Assembly (NCBI GenBank): GCA_002633005.1 | Contig: NMRA01000517.1 | Location: 46,577 to 100,806, forward strand | DNA: 54,230 nucleotides | From: Phoronis australis | Taxonomy: Eukaryota > Phoronida > Phoronidae | Direction of reading: 5' to 3' | Shown here: positions 42,904-54,230 of the stretch, piece after piece | Layout of the letters: each line of letters starts with the position of its first letter | Numbering within the stretch: position 1 is the first letter of the stretch | Made by a program: the position numbers and the translations under genes | Notes under the pieces: generated by a model | Seen by the model: only the letters and a program-made list of their open reading frames with translations | The model's database searches: none | What the model was told of the DNA's origin: nothing

Positions 42904-45900
42904 ATTTTGGAAAACAGTGTTTCATGAAGAACTGCTTCACTTTGAGTATCATTGGAAGTGTGTTGTGATCATGCAAGGTTGAGTCATATAATGTAAGACA
43001 GGCTCATGACAACACAGCTTGTCTTGTGTTTGTTATTTGGGGACGTGTCTACATGTAAGCAGTTACTATGGCAACAAGTGACAGTATCAATGATCACATG
43101 ACTAGATTGAGGCTAAAGATGGTGGAGCAGGTTTGTTAATAGAAAATTTCTGCATTTAGTTATTAACTTATTCAAAACAAATCTTAAGTTATATGTGTAT
43201 TAATTCACAAATTTTGGCAAATGCGCAAATATGTTCACTTATTAATTAATTCAAAACAATTATTGGCACATGTAAAAATATATTAACTAATTCAGAACAA
43301 ATCAAAATATAGTTTTAAGGTCCAAAGATTACTCAAAATGTCTTAAAAGTCTGTTTTTAGTTGGCCATGTGGAGTGATATTTTAAGCAATGGTTTTGTGG
43401 TATTTACAAGCATGCATGGTGAACATACAGAAGGTGATCACACCCCATCACATGGGATGTACAGTTGTCAAAGTAACCATTCCAGGGAACTCTGTTTCAG
43501 AAACTTGCTAAAGAAAGGGCTAGACAGAGATCTGAACCAGAAGGTATATATTAATGAAACAATTACTGTTCTTAAGGTTATCTTTAGAAGCGATTTGCAA
43601 ACATACATTCTTTACTTAGGGTAAGGTGGTAAAATGAACATTTCATGGTATTACAGTGAATTTCCTGCGTTTGGAGTGATGAAACATCTGAACAATATCA
43701 GGTACATCCCTTTCTCATGGCAATGGGCTGTGCTGAAAATTTGTCGTCGATTGTATTCATCGTGATTTACCATTTTAGTGCACTCTCAAAAACGTGTGGT
43801 TGCAAAAAGTCATAGTCAGTGTCCTGTTCCTCCGACGGTTTGTCTGTCAATTTTCTCAGGCACCAGATGCATTGTAATGAGGTCAAAAGTTGTAAATTGA
43901 AAATGACCAATTATTTTCTGCTTTTGGAAGCATGTGCATAGTTGATATGGTAATCTGTTTAGTTCCGTGATGCTAGGACATGTGCCAGCTTCATAAAACG
44001 TTGATTTGAATGAATTTTGTCTGTTTGAACTAATGGTCGTGTAAGTGAATAAACCACCAGCATATGGCTTAATTGTCTCCAATTTGTAGTAGTTGCTTGT
44101 GATGTAATCTAATTACTTTACATCCCTATTCATGGACCTTGTGATGTAATCTAATTACTTTACATCCCTATTTATGGACCTTGTGATGTAATCTAATTAC
44201 TTTACATCTTTATTTATGGACCTTGCGATGTAATCTAATTACTTTACATCCCTATTTATGGACCTTGTGATGTAATCTAATTACTTTACATCCCTATTTA
44301 TGGACCTTGGGATGTAATCTAATTACTTTACATCCCTATTTATGGACCTTGTGATGTAATCTAATTACTTTACATCCCTTTTTATGGACCTTGTGATGTA
44401 ATCTAATTACTTTACATCCCTATTTATGGACCTTGTGATGTAATCTAATTACTTTACATCCCTATTTATGGACCTTGTGATGTAATCTAATTACTTTACA
44501 TCCCTATTTATGGACCTTGTGATGTAATCTAATTACTTTACATCCCTATTTATGGACCTTGTGATGTAATCTAATTACTTTACATCCCTATTTATGGACC
44601 TTGTGATGTAATCTAATTACTTTACATCCCTATTTATGGACCTTGTGATGTAATCTAATTACTTTACATCCCTATTTATGGNTTGATAGAGTTTAGTACT
44701 TTGTGTACTATTTATATAAAGTCTACATAGCCTTGTCAATCCATCTGCTTTTGATAGAGTTTAGTACTTTGTGTACTATTTATATAAAGTCTACATAGCC
44801 TTGTCAATCCATCTGCTTTTGATAGAGTTTAGTACTTTGTGTACTATTTATATAAAGTCTACATAGCCTTGTCAATCCATCTGCTTTTGATAGAGTTTAG
44901 TACTTTGTGTACTATTTATATAAAGTCTACATAGCCTTGTCAATCCATCTGCTTTTGATAGAGTTTAGTACTTTGTGTACTATTTATATAAAGTCTACAT
45001 AGCCTTGTCAATCCATCTGCTTTTGATAGAGTTTAGTACTTTGTGTACTATTTATATAAAGTCTACATAGCCTTGTCAATCCATCTGCTTTTGATAGAGT
45101 TTAGTACTTTGTGTACTATTTATATAAAGTCTACATAGCCTTGTCAATCCATCTGCTTTTGATAGAGTTTAGTACTTTGTGTACTATTTATATAAAGTCT
45201 ACATAGCCTTGTCAATCCATCTGCTTTTGATAGAGTTTAGTACTTTGTGTACTATTTATATAAAGTCTACATAGCCTTGTCAATCCATCTGCTTTTGATA
45301 GAGTTTAGTACTTTGTGTACTATTTATATAAAGTCTACATAGCCTTGTCAATCCATCTGCTTTTGATAGAGTTTAGTACTTTGTGTACTATTTATATAAA
45401 GTCTACATAGCCTTGTCAATCCATCTGCTTTTGATAGAGTTTAGTACTTTGTGTACTATTTATATAAAGTCTACATAGCCTTGTCAATCCATCTGCTTTT
45501 GATAGAGTTTAGTACTTTGTGTACTATTTATATAAAGTCTACATAGCCTTGTCAATCCATCTGCTTTTGATAGAGTTTAGTACTTTGTGTACTATTTATA
45601 TAAAGTCTACATAGCCTTGTCAATCCATCTGCTTTTGATAGAGTTTAGTACTTTGTGTACTATTTATATAAAGTCTACATAGCCTTGTCAATCCATCTGC
45701 TTTTGATAGAGTTTAGTACTTTGTGTACTATTTATATAAAGTCTACATAGCCTTGTCAATCCATCTGCTTTTGATAGAGTTTAGTACTTTGTGTACTATT
45801 TATATAAAGTCTACATAGCCTTGTCAATCCATCTGCTTTTGATAGAGTTTAGTACTTTGTGTACTATTTATATAAAGTCTACATAGCCTTGTCAATCCAT

Positions 45901-48900
45901 CTGCTTTTGATAGAGTTTAGTACTTTGTGTACTATTTATATAAAGTCTACATAGCCTTGTCAATCCATCTGCTTTTGATAGAGTTTAGTACTTTGTGTAC
46001 TATTTATATAAAGTCTACATAGCCTTGTCAATCCATCTGCTTTTGATAGAGTTTAGTACTTTGTGTACTATTTATATAAAGTCTACATAGCCTTGTCAAT
46101 CCATCTGCTTTTGATAGAGTTTAGTACTTTGTGTACTATTTATATAAAGTCTACATAGCCTTGTCAATCCATCTGCTTTTGATAGAGTTTAGTACTTTGT
46201 GTACTATTTATATAAAGTCTACATAGCCTTGTCAATCCATCTGCTTTTGATAGAGTTTAGTACTTTGTGTACTATTTATATAAAGTCTACATAGCCTTGT
46301 CAATCCATCTGCTTTTGATAGAGTTTAGTACTTTGTGTACTATTTATATAAAGTCTACATAGCCTTGTCAATCCATCTGCTTTTGATAGAGTTTAGTACT
46401 TTGTGTACTATTTATATAAAGTCTACATAGCCTTGTCAATCCATCTGCTTTTGATAGAGTTTAGTACTTTGTGTACTATTTATATAAAGTCTACATAGCC
46501 TTGTCAATCCATCTGCTTTTGATAGAGTTTAGTACTTTGTGTACTATTTATATAAAGTCTACATAGCCTTGTCAATCCATCTGCTTTTGATAGAGTTTAG
46601 TACTTTGTGTACTATTTATATAAAGTCTACATAGCCTTGTCAATCCATCTGCTTTTGATAGAGTTTAGTACTTTGTGTACTATTTATATAAAGTCTACAT
46701 AGCCTTGTCAATCCATCTGCTTTTGATAGAGTTTAGTACTTTGTGTACTATTTATATAAAGTCTACATAGCCTTGTCAATCCATCTGCTTTTGATAGAGT
46801 TTAGTACTTTGTGTACTATTTATATAAAGTCTACATAGCCTTGTCAATCCATCTGCTTTTGATAGAGTTTAGTACTTTGTGTACTATTTATATAAAGTCT
46901 ACATAGCCTTGTCAATCCATCTGCTTTTGATAGAGTTTAGTACTTTGTGTACTATTTATATAAAGTCTACATAGCCTTGTCAATCCATCTGCTTTTGATA
47001 GAGTTTAGTACTTTGTGTACTATTTATATAAAGTCTACATAGCCTTGTCAATCCATCTGCTTTTGATAGAGTTTAGTACTTTGTGTACTATTTATATAAA
47101 GTCTACATAGCCTTGTCAATCCATCTGCTTTTGATAGAGTTTAGTACTTTGTGTACTATTTATATAAAGTCTACATAGCCTTGTCAATCCATCTGCTTTT
47201 GATAGAGTTTAGTACTTTGTGTACTATTTATATAAAGTCTACATTGCCTTGCCAATCTGTCTGCTATTCACATGGAGATTCTTGTAACTGTGGCAGTTCT
47301 TCTACTTTCAATAGAGAGGCTGTGTATGCCTATATAATCTCATCAACTACTCTCTTCACCTTTGTGTTGTACAGATTACATGGAGATGATGATGATGGAG
47401 AATGCACAACTTCATCAACACATGATGAGACAAATGATGTACCAGTCTTTGCAACCACAACAAAACAACTCGCCCAAGTTCACCATACCTCTGATGGCCT
47501 TGCAACAAGCACACCAACAACCACAATATATACAGGTAAAGAGGAAATTAAAACCCACACCATTTGGTATGTTGGCATATTTGCAATTTCAAAGTCTGAA
47601 GGTTTAAGCAATGAGTTTAAACTGGGAAATTGGAAACAATTTTGTGTCCTCCTTTTGTTAAGAAGTTTTTGTTAAATGTATTCTTAATTGGCCTTGTTTC
47701 TGAATATTCTTTGGCTCAATTGGAATTATAATCAGGTTAACACTATTCCTCTTATCTATTGGTCAATTACACATAGAGTGAGCACTATATGGATGTGATG
47801 GCTCTTTCTGGTAGATTTTTAACTTATTTATGGAGTTGGCAATACTATGATCATGTGTGCAGTGTTCACCCTTACACTTCCAAACTGTGGTCCCATCTTC
47901 AGTAGGGGCTCTTCCAAACAGTGGGTCTATCTTAATTTGTTGGGGTTTGTCAAAACAAATAGACAAGACACAAAGCAGATGAGTTTTATGCTTAATTGGC
48001 ATTGATCTGTTTTAGCGTCTGTCAAAAGATGTCAAAACAACTCTTTGTAGTTTGCAGCGAACACTTAAGGAGGCACACTACAGTTATTACTGGGTTTTGG
48101 CTGCCGACACGCACCCAAGTGGAGGCGAGTCCTTGTCTCACGTCCTTATCGAGAGTCTGAAAAAACAGAAGGTTTTTTGGTGTTCCCAACTCAAAAGCAC
48201 TACTCATGGTAACTGAAACTTAATTCTGCTACAGATTTTTAATCAGCTTATTCACATCGGGAAAAATACCGACACACAAAAGTAAGACCAAAAACACCAA
48301 ATTTGACAGTTTACTCTCCAAATTTACTACTTCCCTGCAAGTGCTAGAAAAAATCAGACAACAGATTCAGAATGCCCTCTCTCTCTGGATTCTAAAAATG
48401 TAGCCATAGTAAGCCCCTTAACAGCTACTTTTTGGCAATTTTGATCTGTCTGACAGCCAACTGAAATTGCACCCGGTTCTCAGTCAGGAGGCAACAGGGG
48501 TTGAAAGCAAATGACAGCCACCATGCATGGAGAGTATGTCACGGCTAAAAAACTCTCATTCAAAAACACAAGTAAATCAGTTTCCTGGCCATTGTATTCA
48601 ACAAATTGCTCAAACCACCTGCCAAACCTGCCCACATGCCCTGTATTTAACTTCTAAGGACTAGTGAATGTCTGTTCAGTGCTACCTAAGCAGTGACTGA
48701 TCTCGGCACTCAAGTCTCGACTATTTGAACTATATCTGCTCTTTCTTGAACTATATTCCTAATCTCTCTCTGCTCCAGATGCCTGACCGTCGTCCACCAT
48801 CTGTCCATCATCACCACTATACAACGACCCAACATGTGGAGCCTACAAGACCCTACATCAATCATGTGACTCATCTTCCTCCGTTGGAGTACGTAGCATA

Positions 48901-51900
48901 AGCCATCCATGTTTCCTCACATATCATTTTGGCCTGTCACATGCCAACTTTTAAGTCCAAGTATGAAGTTGGGTTCTCAAAAATCTTTCTGATGTCTTTT
49001 TGTGAACAATGTTTAACCTAGGTAGGCCAATTAAAATTTCATTTTGACTACCAGAACCGTTTAATCTGTGAACCACTCACTTGTATAAAAAGGTGTTGTA
49101 AAAGTCACTCTTGTCACTTGCTGTTGTTCACATGCCTGTAATCAAATGGGGCCGATGCTTTATAAAGCCATGTTTACCAGGTTTGTTGTTCACATTTATC
49201 TCAGAATTTATTGTGTATTACTTTCTCATCTGGTTTTGGACAGTACACATTCTGGGCTTGGCTATTCAAAACCCATATGGGGTAATAAAACAGTTATGTT
49301 CTCAGCCGGGATCATAAACCCTTTGTTAAGTGGTGTTAACTGAGGCTGGGTTCACAAACAACTACATTCACTGACTTTGCATATCCCTTTCAAAAGGCTT
49401 GTTATGTGTGGTCAACACCCATGAATTATTACCACTAAGGTACTATGCAGACTAGTTACCCCCTCCAAGCAAACAATGCAATTCACCTATTGTTTATTTA
49501 TGTTTTTTGTATAGAAAACGCCTTCCTCCTGCAGTGCCATCTGTTAAAATACTGCCAGCTGAAGTGGAGCCTCTCAGGCAACCAAGAGGTATGTTCTGGC
49601 TTTTGTATATACAAGGGTTGCAAACACTATCAAACTGGGTCTCACAAGTGACTCCTGTAGGACTGAAAAATATATGTTTTTCTCCCAAGTCCCTTATTTA
49701 CTTGCTGTATGCCAGGAATGTTTGGATTTCACTTGTTAGAATTTCAGAAAAAAAGATGATTACATGAATAAATCTATGGTGAGGGAGATGATTATAGAAA
49801 ATTGTATGCTTGTATTAACAGCTCAAGTTATAGCTGCAGCTCGTCCCATCTGACCTTTGACCTCTATAACCCAATGCAATCAACAGTTTGATTCTCTAGA
49901 TAACTGAGTCGATGTTTAATTTCAGCTTTTGTACCTCTTAACAATATGTTCTGGAGAAACTAAGAAAGTCACCATAGCATCACAATGGTTTTTTTAGATA
50001 CGTAACTGCATTAGAAAAATCTGTGAAGATGCAGTGTATCAGAGTGTATTGACGTGTTGGTGTCTGCTAACCCAAATATTGCACATCCTTGTAGATGACA
50101 ACTTTGGGTTAAGCCAGCCATTCTACAACCACTTCGCTCATCCAACTGATTACCCTTTCCAATGGCATTATGACCAGTGACCTGTAGTGCAGAACCACAG
50201 ACACAACATCAATTGCAGACATGTGCCTTACATTGTTTTTTAGTATTCAAAGCTTCAACTGTTGTATGAATGTGTGTTATAGATATGTTAGGGCCACATG
50301 ACCTTTTGCATATGGTTCTAGAGAAATGGACTCTTTTCATAAATCTTGCGTCAGCAGCCTAATCATGAATTTTGGATATCTCTGTCATGCGATTCATAAC
50401 TTAGTTTTGTAGCAGTAAATTCAGTAACAGCCACATTTTATATCCAGACTAACTTAGGTTATCGCCAGTACTTTTATGTCTTTGAGTTTTTTATGTTCTT
50501 GAACTGATGAGATAAAAATCATTTGCCTGGCTCTGATATGAGTTGAGTCGTAATCTGGCAATCTCTGTTTGTTTAACAGATTTGATGTTTACTTTTTAAG
50601 ACATTTTATTTAAGAACAAAGGAGCTACATTTCTACTGTTTTTGTCAAAGCATTCTTGTTGTATGGTGTTGCATTTTTGTGAAGTGTTTTTTTGAAGTTT
50701 TAAGTCAGGAAATTTTTGTTCTGTGAAGAAAAAGTACAATAATGTTGATGTAAGGCACAGGTCTGCATAGATAGTTGTTATACTCTGATCACGACAATAT
50801 TGTCCTGACTTCATGAGAATTATTGAATCCCATTGAACATGTCCTTTATAGCTAACAGAAATTCTTTGAGGCTAGCATGCACGTTATTAAAGTAAAAAAC
50901 TAATAATTACTAATAAAAATGTTCTATGCAGAACTTTGTCACTAATCAATGTTTGGAGACTGGCTGGTAGTATTAGTTTAACTTTGAGTGCTATAGTATA
51001 ATGTTGTGAAGTGAGTGATGGTTGTGGACACGTGGGTAAAGTACTGCAACAGTCATGTTAATTTATCTTTGAGAGCTTAATTAATGAATGAATTTGAATT
51101 CTGTTGAAAGCCATGATTTCTAATATAGCTCCAGCCTGCGAGGTTTTAACATGATACATTAAAACTGCAAAAGTTCTATGGGTAAGGAGTATTTGGGCAT
51201 TAAATTTCTTACTTGATTATGATGCCAGTATTTGTTACCTGGAGGTGGTGATAAGGATTGTAGAAACTAACACCGGATAATACGGAGATCAGACTACTGC
51301 CAATTGTAGAGTCTGTCAGTTAAATCTATTTAGCGTAAATGGAACACGGTGTTCAACACAACATGTATTACGGGTTTGCTATTCATTTGAAGTACAAATT
51401 CTTATCTCACAGTGACTTGATATAAGATTGGATATGTGGCTGTGTATAACCTATCTGAGAGTTTGAATTATGATGTTGTCCTTGGAGATTATCAGTCACC
51501 TTGAAAACCAAGAGCCTATTTCTGACTGTAATTATGTAGTTTGTGAAACATGCAGCTTTTAGGAAGTTAGTAGTGCTATTTTTGACTTACACTCATTAAA
51601 TACGGGTTGTATTGATATTATGAAATTGTTTGCTGAATAGATCTGGATAAAATACTTTACTGGATGTAGTTAAATGATCTGAAGTGTTTTTGTGAAGAAA
51701 AAGTTTTTGAGTGTTTCAGTATTTTATGTTGCTTGTACTTGTAGCCTATTTAGTACATTTGAACATCTTTTAATTTGTTTTGGCAAGTTACTGAACTGTC
51801 ATTGCATTTGTTTACGCTCACCTTGGAGGTGTCAGTAACGTTTCATTGATTGTGAATAGCAGCTTATTGTCAAATACTGTGTACTGTAAACACAATCACG

Positions 51901-54110
51901 CTTTGAAAATGGCATATGTCCACTTTCAAGTTCGTTTGGTAGGAAAATGAATCTTATTGGTTTTGATAGTTTTGTTCTCGACTTATCACAAAATAATTAA
52001 TGAAAACTGTGAATGAAGGTATATTGATCTACACAGTCTCTGTTTTTTGTTTCTTTTGTAAGTTTTAATAGACCGTCTCACTTGTTGAAGCTTCATCCCA
52101 CCACAGCATCACAATGCCTAGCACACTTTTTGATATGACAATGTTTTCATACTCTCTTGTGTTCATCTGTGTCGATCTGCTTATATCGGTGCTAATCTAT
52201 CTTCATTATATACCAGGCAGCCCAATTTCCTTGTCTCATTTTACATGCTGGCATGATTGACTAAAAAATGCTGTTGAGGTATTAAGTTACCCGGTAACTG
52301 GGTGGGCCAATACTCCCTGCAGTATCCTAAAATAAGATGTCCTGTTTTTTGTGGAATGTTGGCTACAATCGGTACTGTTCACACCGTATGTCGTGAATCT
52401 CACACTATTCGCCCCTCAGCCCCATCAGCCAGCCCTGAGGTAGCCATAGCTTTCCATTTGTCTTGAATTCTTGTCATGGTGCACTGTACTTTCAATACAT
52501 TTGTCACAGTGCACATTGATCATTTTTCACAATTTCAGGGGGTGATAACTATTTTTCAGTGTTGAATACATGTAACATGAAGTCATACTTTTCCTACTTT
52601 TCATGCTTATGTTTTACTGTTACCAAGTACTGCGACTACCTTTGACTTGAATAGTTATAGGTTATTAAAATGGGCAGTGATCGAAGTAAACAAAATCCAG
52701 GGAAGCCCGATCCAGTGGCTTAAGCCCACAGGGCTTGATCGGGGGTAACTAGTCCGCATAGTGGCTTAAAAGTGTATGAGTGGTTGTAAATCATGGGTGT
52801 GGTTCACAGTTTTTATGCGCCCATTATGTGGACGCATTATGCCGTCATCTCTGTCCCTCCGGCGTCCGCTGCTCTATCTCTAAAACGCCGTGACACATGT
52901 TCATGAAATTTCACACATTTGTTCCTTCCGTGGATGGGACGGCATGAGCAAACTTTCGGATGGATCCGACAACCTGTGTGCCCCCTAGTGGCAATTTTAT
53001 TTTTTTCACGTTTACCTCTGTATCTTCAAAAGTCCTGAACGGATTTTCATAAAATTTGAGTATATAGGCAACTATTAGTGAGATGACACTGTTCTCCCAT
53101 TTTCGGATGGATTTGATGTAGTTTACACCACCTAGTGGCCATTGTTAATGTTTTTGAGTTTTTTTGCGTTCACCCTTCTATCAACCAAACCGCTCAAAGG
53201 ATGATTGTGAAAATTGGCATGTATCTGCTTACTATGAAGAGGAAGGTTGATGATGATTTTCCGACAATGTCGACTACTGTGGCACCTCCTAGTGGCAGTT
53301 TTTTCAAATCTTGTTTTTGGTGTCCACCCCTGTATCAACCAAATCATTTGAAAATTGGCATATATGTTCTCAGTGTGAAGACGACCTTTGATGATGGTGA
53401 CTGACTACTGTTGCACCTCCTAGTGGTAGTTTTATTTTGTGCTCATAGTTGTATCTCCTAAGCCCACTGCAGGATCTTTACTAAATTTAGTAAGTGTATT
53501 TATATGAAGATAACAGACGATGATGACGAGTTTCAGGCGGATCCAGCGGACACTGTGCCCCCTAGTGGCAATTTCATTTTATTCTGTTTTCCTTTGTTTC
53601 TGTGCCTCGGAAGTTCCTTGACAGATTTTTATGAAATATGGCATTTTCCTGTTTTTGGATGGATTGTTTGTTTTTGCGCAATCTAGGCCATTTGTATGAT
53701 ACAAATAAATAACCCTAAAAGCACACCATTTGCAATGCATCTGTGGGTGCATTTCAATGCTCCGCATTGCTCTTGTTTAAAGTTGACATTCTTGGTGTAT
53801 AAAAGTAGTTGCCTTTGAACCCTGATTTAAACATTATACAACTGTTGCAGGTGGCCTGTGTAAGTAAACATGCTTTAACAAAGGGTTATATGGTCCTGGC
53901 TGAGAAGATAATTGCTTTCTTATCCTCTACTGGTTTTGAATCAAGCCAAGCCTTGGAATGAAGTTAGCTAGTAATTTGTGATTGCAGGACTGTCTTCTAA
54001 TTAAAAAATATTTACCATAAGTTAATTTCCAAGACTCATTTTTAATTTACTCCGATCATATCTTGCAGTACGTGAGCCTCCCCAAGCCCGACCTTTGTCC
54101 AAACCTTCAC
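42904..54110 (+). CDS. C21orf58: C21orf58 homologue (DUF4587 protein), 5' and central exons
   Basis: Exon 42904-43130 (acceptor TTTTATTTACAG) holds ATG at 43068. Further exons in phase: 43501-43543, 47375-47535, 48779-48888, 49515-49588 and 54069-54110, whose donor (CAC/GTAAGT) leads out of the window. The start reads MATSDSINDHMTRLRLKMVE then QKLAKERARQ, a helical head like VTRLTLKLLGQKLEQER of human C21orf58. The third exon reads DYMEMMMMENAQLHQHMMRQ, the DUF4587 core shared with PRR29. The fourth has PPSVHHHHYTTT, like the human His-rich stretch. The rest is Pro-rich (PPLEKRLPPAVPSVK). The function of the family is not established. A 42-bp and a 68-bp satellite fill the intron before the DUF4587 exon. 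Recognition is by memory of the human protein. Confidence 0.85.
44098..44681. repeat. 42-bp satellite, about 14 copies
   Basis: Each unit holds GATGTAATCTAATTACTTTA then CATCCCTATTTATGGACCTTGT. GATGTAA and TTACATC in each unit can pair as a hairpin. Copies are about 98-100 percent identical. The array ends abruptly at a single N (44682). Confidence 0.95.
44683..47267. repeat. 68-bp satellite, 38 copies, nearly invariant
   Basis: The unit begins TTGATAGAGTTTAGTACTTT, continues through ATTTATATAAAG and ends CCATCTGCTT; starts at 44683, 44751 and so on. I saw no variation until the last unit, which has several changes (CATTGCC, GCCAATCTGTCTGCT). It contains a hairpin AGTAC/GTACT and a TATA-like TTTATATAAAG. 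The left end is cut by one N, so the true length is unknown. Confidence 0.97.
48066..48660 (+). repeat. About 0.6-kb dispersed repeat, homologue of 8227-8890
   Basis: It opens GGAGGCACACTACAGTTATT and keeps CTTCCCTGC, GATTCTAAAAATGTAG and GGTTCTCAGTC in the same order as the copy at 8.2-8.9 kb. It lies in the intron between the DUF4587 exon and the His-rich exon. No coding content recognised. Confidence 0.55.
49589..52812 (+). other. Intron of the C21orf58 homologue, no feature seen
   Basis: AT-rich unique-looking sequence between exon 49515-49588 and the repeat at 52.8 kb. I found no exon with good splice signals, no RNA gene and no tandem repeat. Two microsatellite-free T-rich stretches occur near 50590-50720. 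Confidence 0.5.
52813..53790 (+). mobile_element. CTCF-motif composite repeat, short copy
   Basis: It starts TTTTATGCGCCCATTATGTG and GCCGTCATCTCTGTCCCTCC, and ends with GTGGGTGCATTTC, a CAATG/CATTG hairpin and GCTCTTGT. It is collinear with 8017-9930 without the 0.66-kb insertion and with an internal deletion after the third box. CCTAGTGG boxes lie at 52980, 53127, 53284, 53415 and 53557, plus a decayed one near 53680. It lies in an intron of the C21orf58 homologue. Confidence 0.8.
52980..53570 (-). promoter_or_regulatory. Array of five CTCF-like core motifs
   Basis: Minus-strand cores: 52980-52993 TGCCACTAGGGGGC, 53127-53140 GGCCACTAGGTGGT, 53284-53297 TGCCACTAGGAGGT, 53415-53428 with CCACTAGGAGGT, 53557-53570 TGCCACTAGGGGGC. 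Spacing is about 130-160 bp and all face one way, as in the 8-10 kb copy. The two GGGGGC boxes match a strong CTCF core. The function is inferred. Confidence 0.5.
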
Positions 54111-54230
54111 GTAAGTATCCACCTCTGTTTTGATTGCATCATAGAGTTCTGCCATTTTTAGAAGGCAGGTCGCTGAAAACTGTGGGCTTATGTATATGCA
54201 TCGGGTTTTCAATTAACAAAAATTTCAGTT

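Noticed and set aside
47151-47675. 174-residue plus-strand ORF
   Set aside because: It begins in the 68-bp satellite and reads the DUF4587 exon in the wrong frame (DDDDGECTTSSTHDE); the frame reading DYMEMMMMENAQ is the conserved one.

Overview
The window looks like chromosomal DNA of an invertebrate deuterostome, most likely an amphioxus (Branchiostoma). The reasons are short coding exons in long AT-rich introns with GT/AG junctions, three recognisable animal genes, an MS4A/CD20-type four-span membrane gene, dense non-LTR and MITE remnants, and very many minisatellites, several lying across exon/intron borders. From memory, that last pattern has been reported for amphioxus genes. Species assignment is inference only.

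Layout. (1) 284-5578, plus strand: the last four coding exons of ORC2, an origin recognition complex subunit; the rest lies left of the window. An intron carries a MITE with about 95-bp inverted repeats. (2) 5.6-11.6 kb: no gene. It holds transposon debris and a composite repeat (8.02-9.93 kb) carrying a row of CTCF-like core motifs. (3) About 9.95-14.0 kb and 18.77-23.43 kb: two copies of a segmental duplication, each with an MS4A-like gene on the minus strand. The first gene (11811-12410) is intact with a non-coding first exon and a TATA box. The second (about 19390-19917) is frameshifted and lacks the TATA segment. Between them lie a LINE 3' fragment (15.04-15.2 kb, minus) and a LINE RNase H domain split by a 1.7-kb insert with a THAP-like start. 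(4) 24.57-25.96 kb and 26.04-27.44 kb: a 1.4-kb direct duplication joined by a single N, probably two haplotypes left side by side by the assembler. (5) 27384-35815, minus strand: a complete WDSUB1 homologue (WD repeats, SAM, U-box; 501 aa, ten coding exons), whose introns are packed with minisatellites. (6) 36.3-39.0 kb: a family of foldback elements, one complete with a 5-bp target duplication. (7) 42904-54110 and beyond, plus strand: a homologue of human C21orf58 (DUF4587), with six coding exons visible. A 42-bp satellite and a 2.6-kb, nearly invariant 68-bp satellite lie in its second coding intron, and a second copy of the CTCF-motif repeat lies in a later intron.

The genes are unrelated in function (replication origin recognition, membrane tetraspan, ubiquitin ligase-like adaptor, uncharacterised DUF4587 protein) and show no operon-like organisation. 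The most interesting signals are the repeat family carrying evenly spaced CTCF-like motifs and the repeated duplication of exon borders and splice sites by minisatellites. Exons were placed by eye from splice consensus, reading-phase continuity and remembered similarity to human proteins; no search was run.
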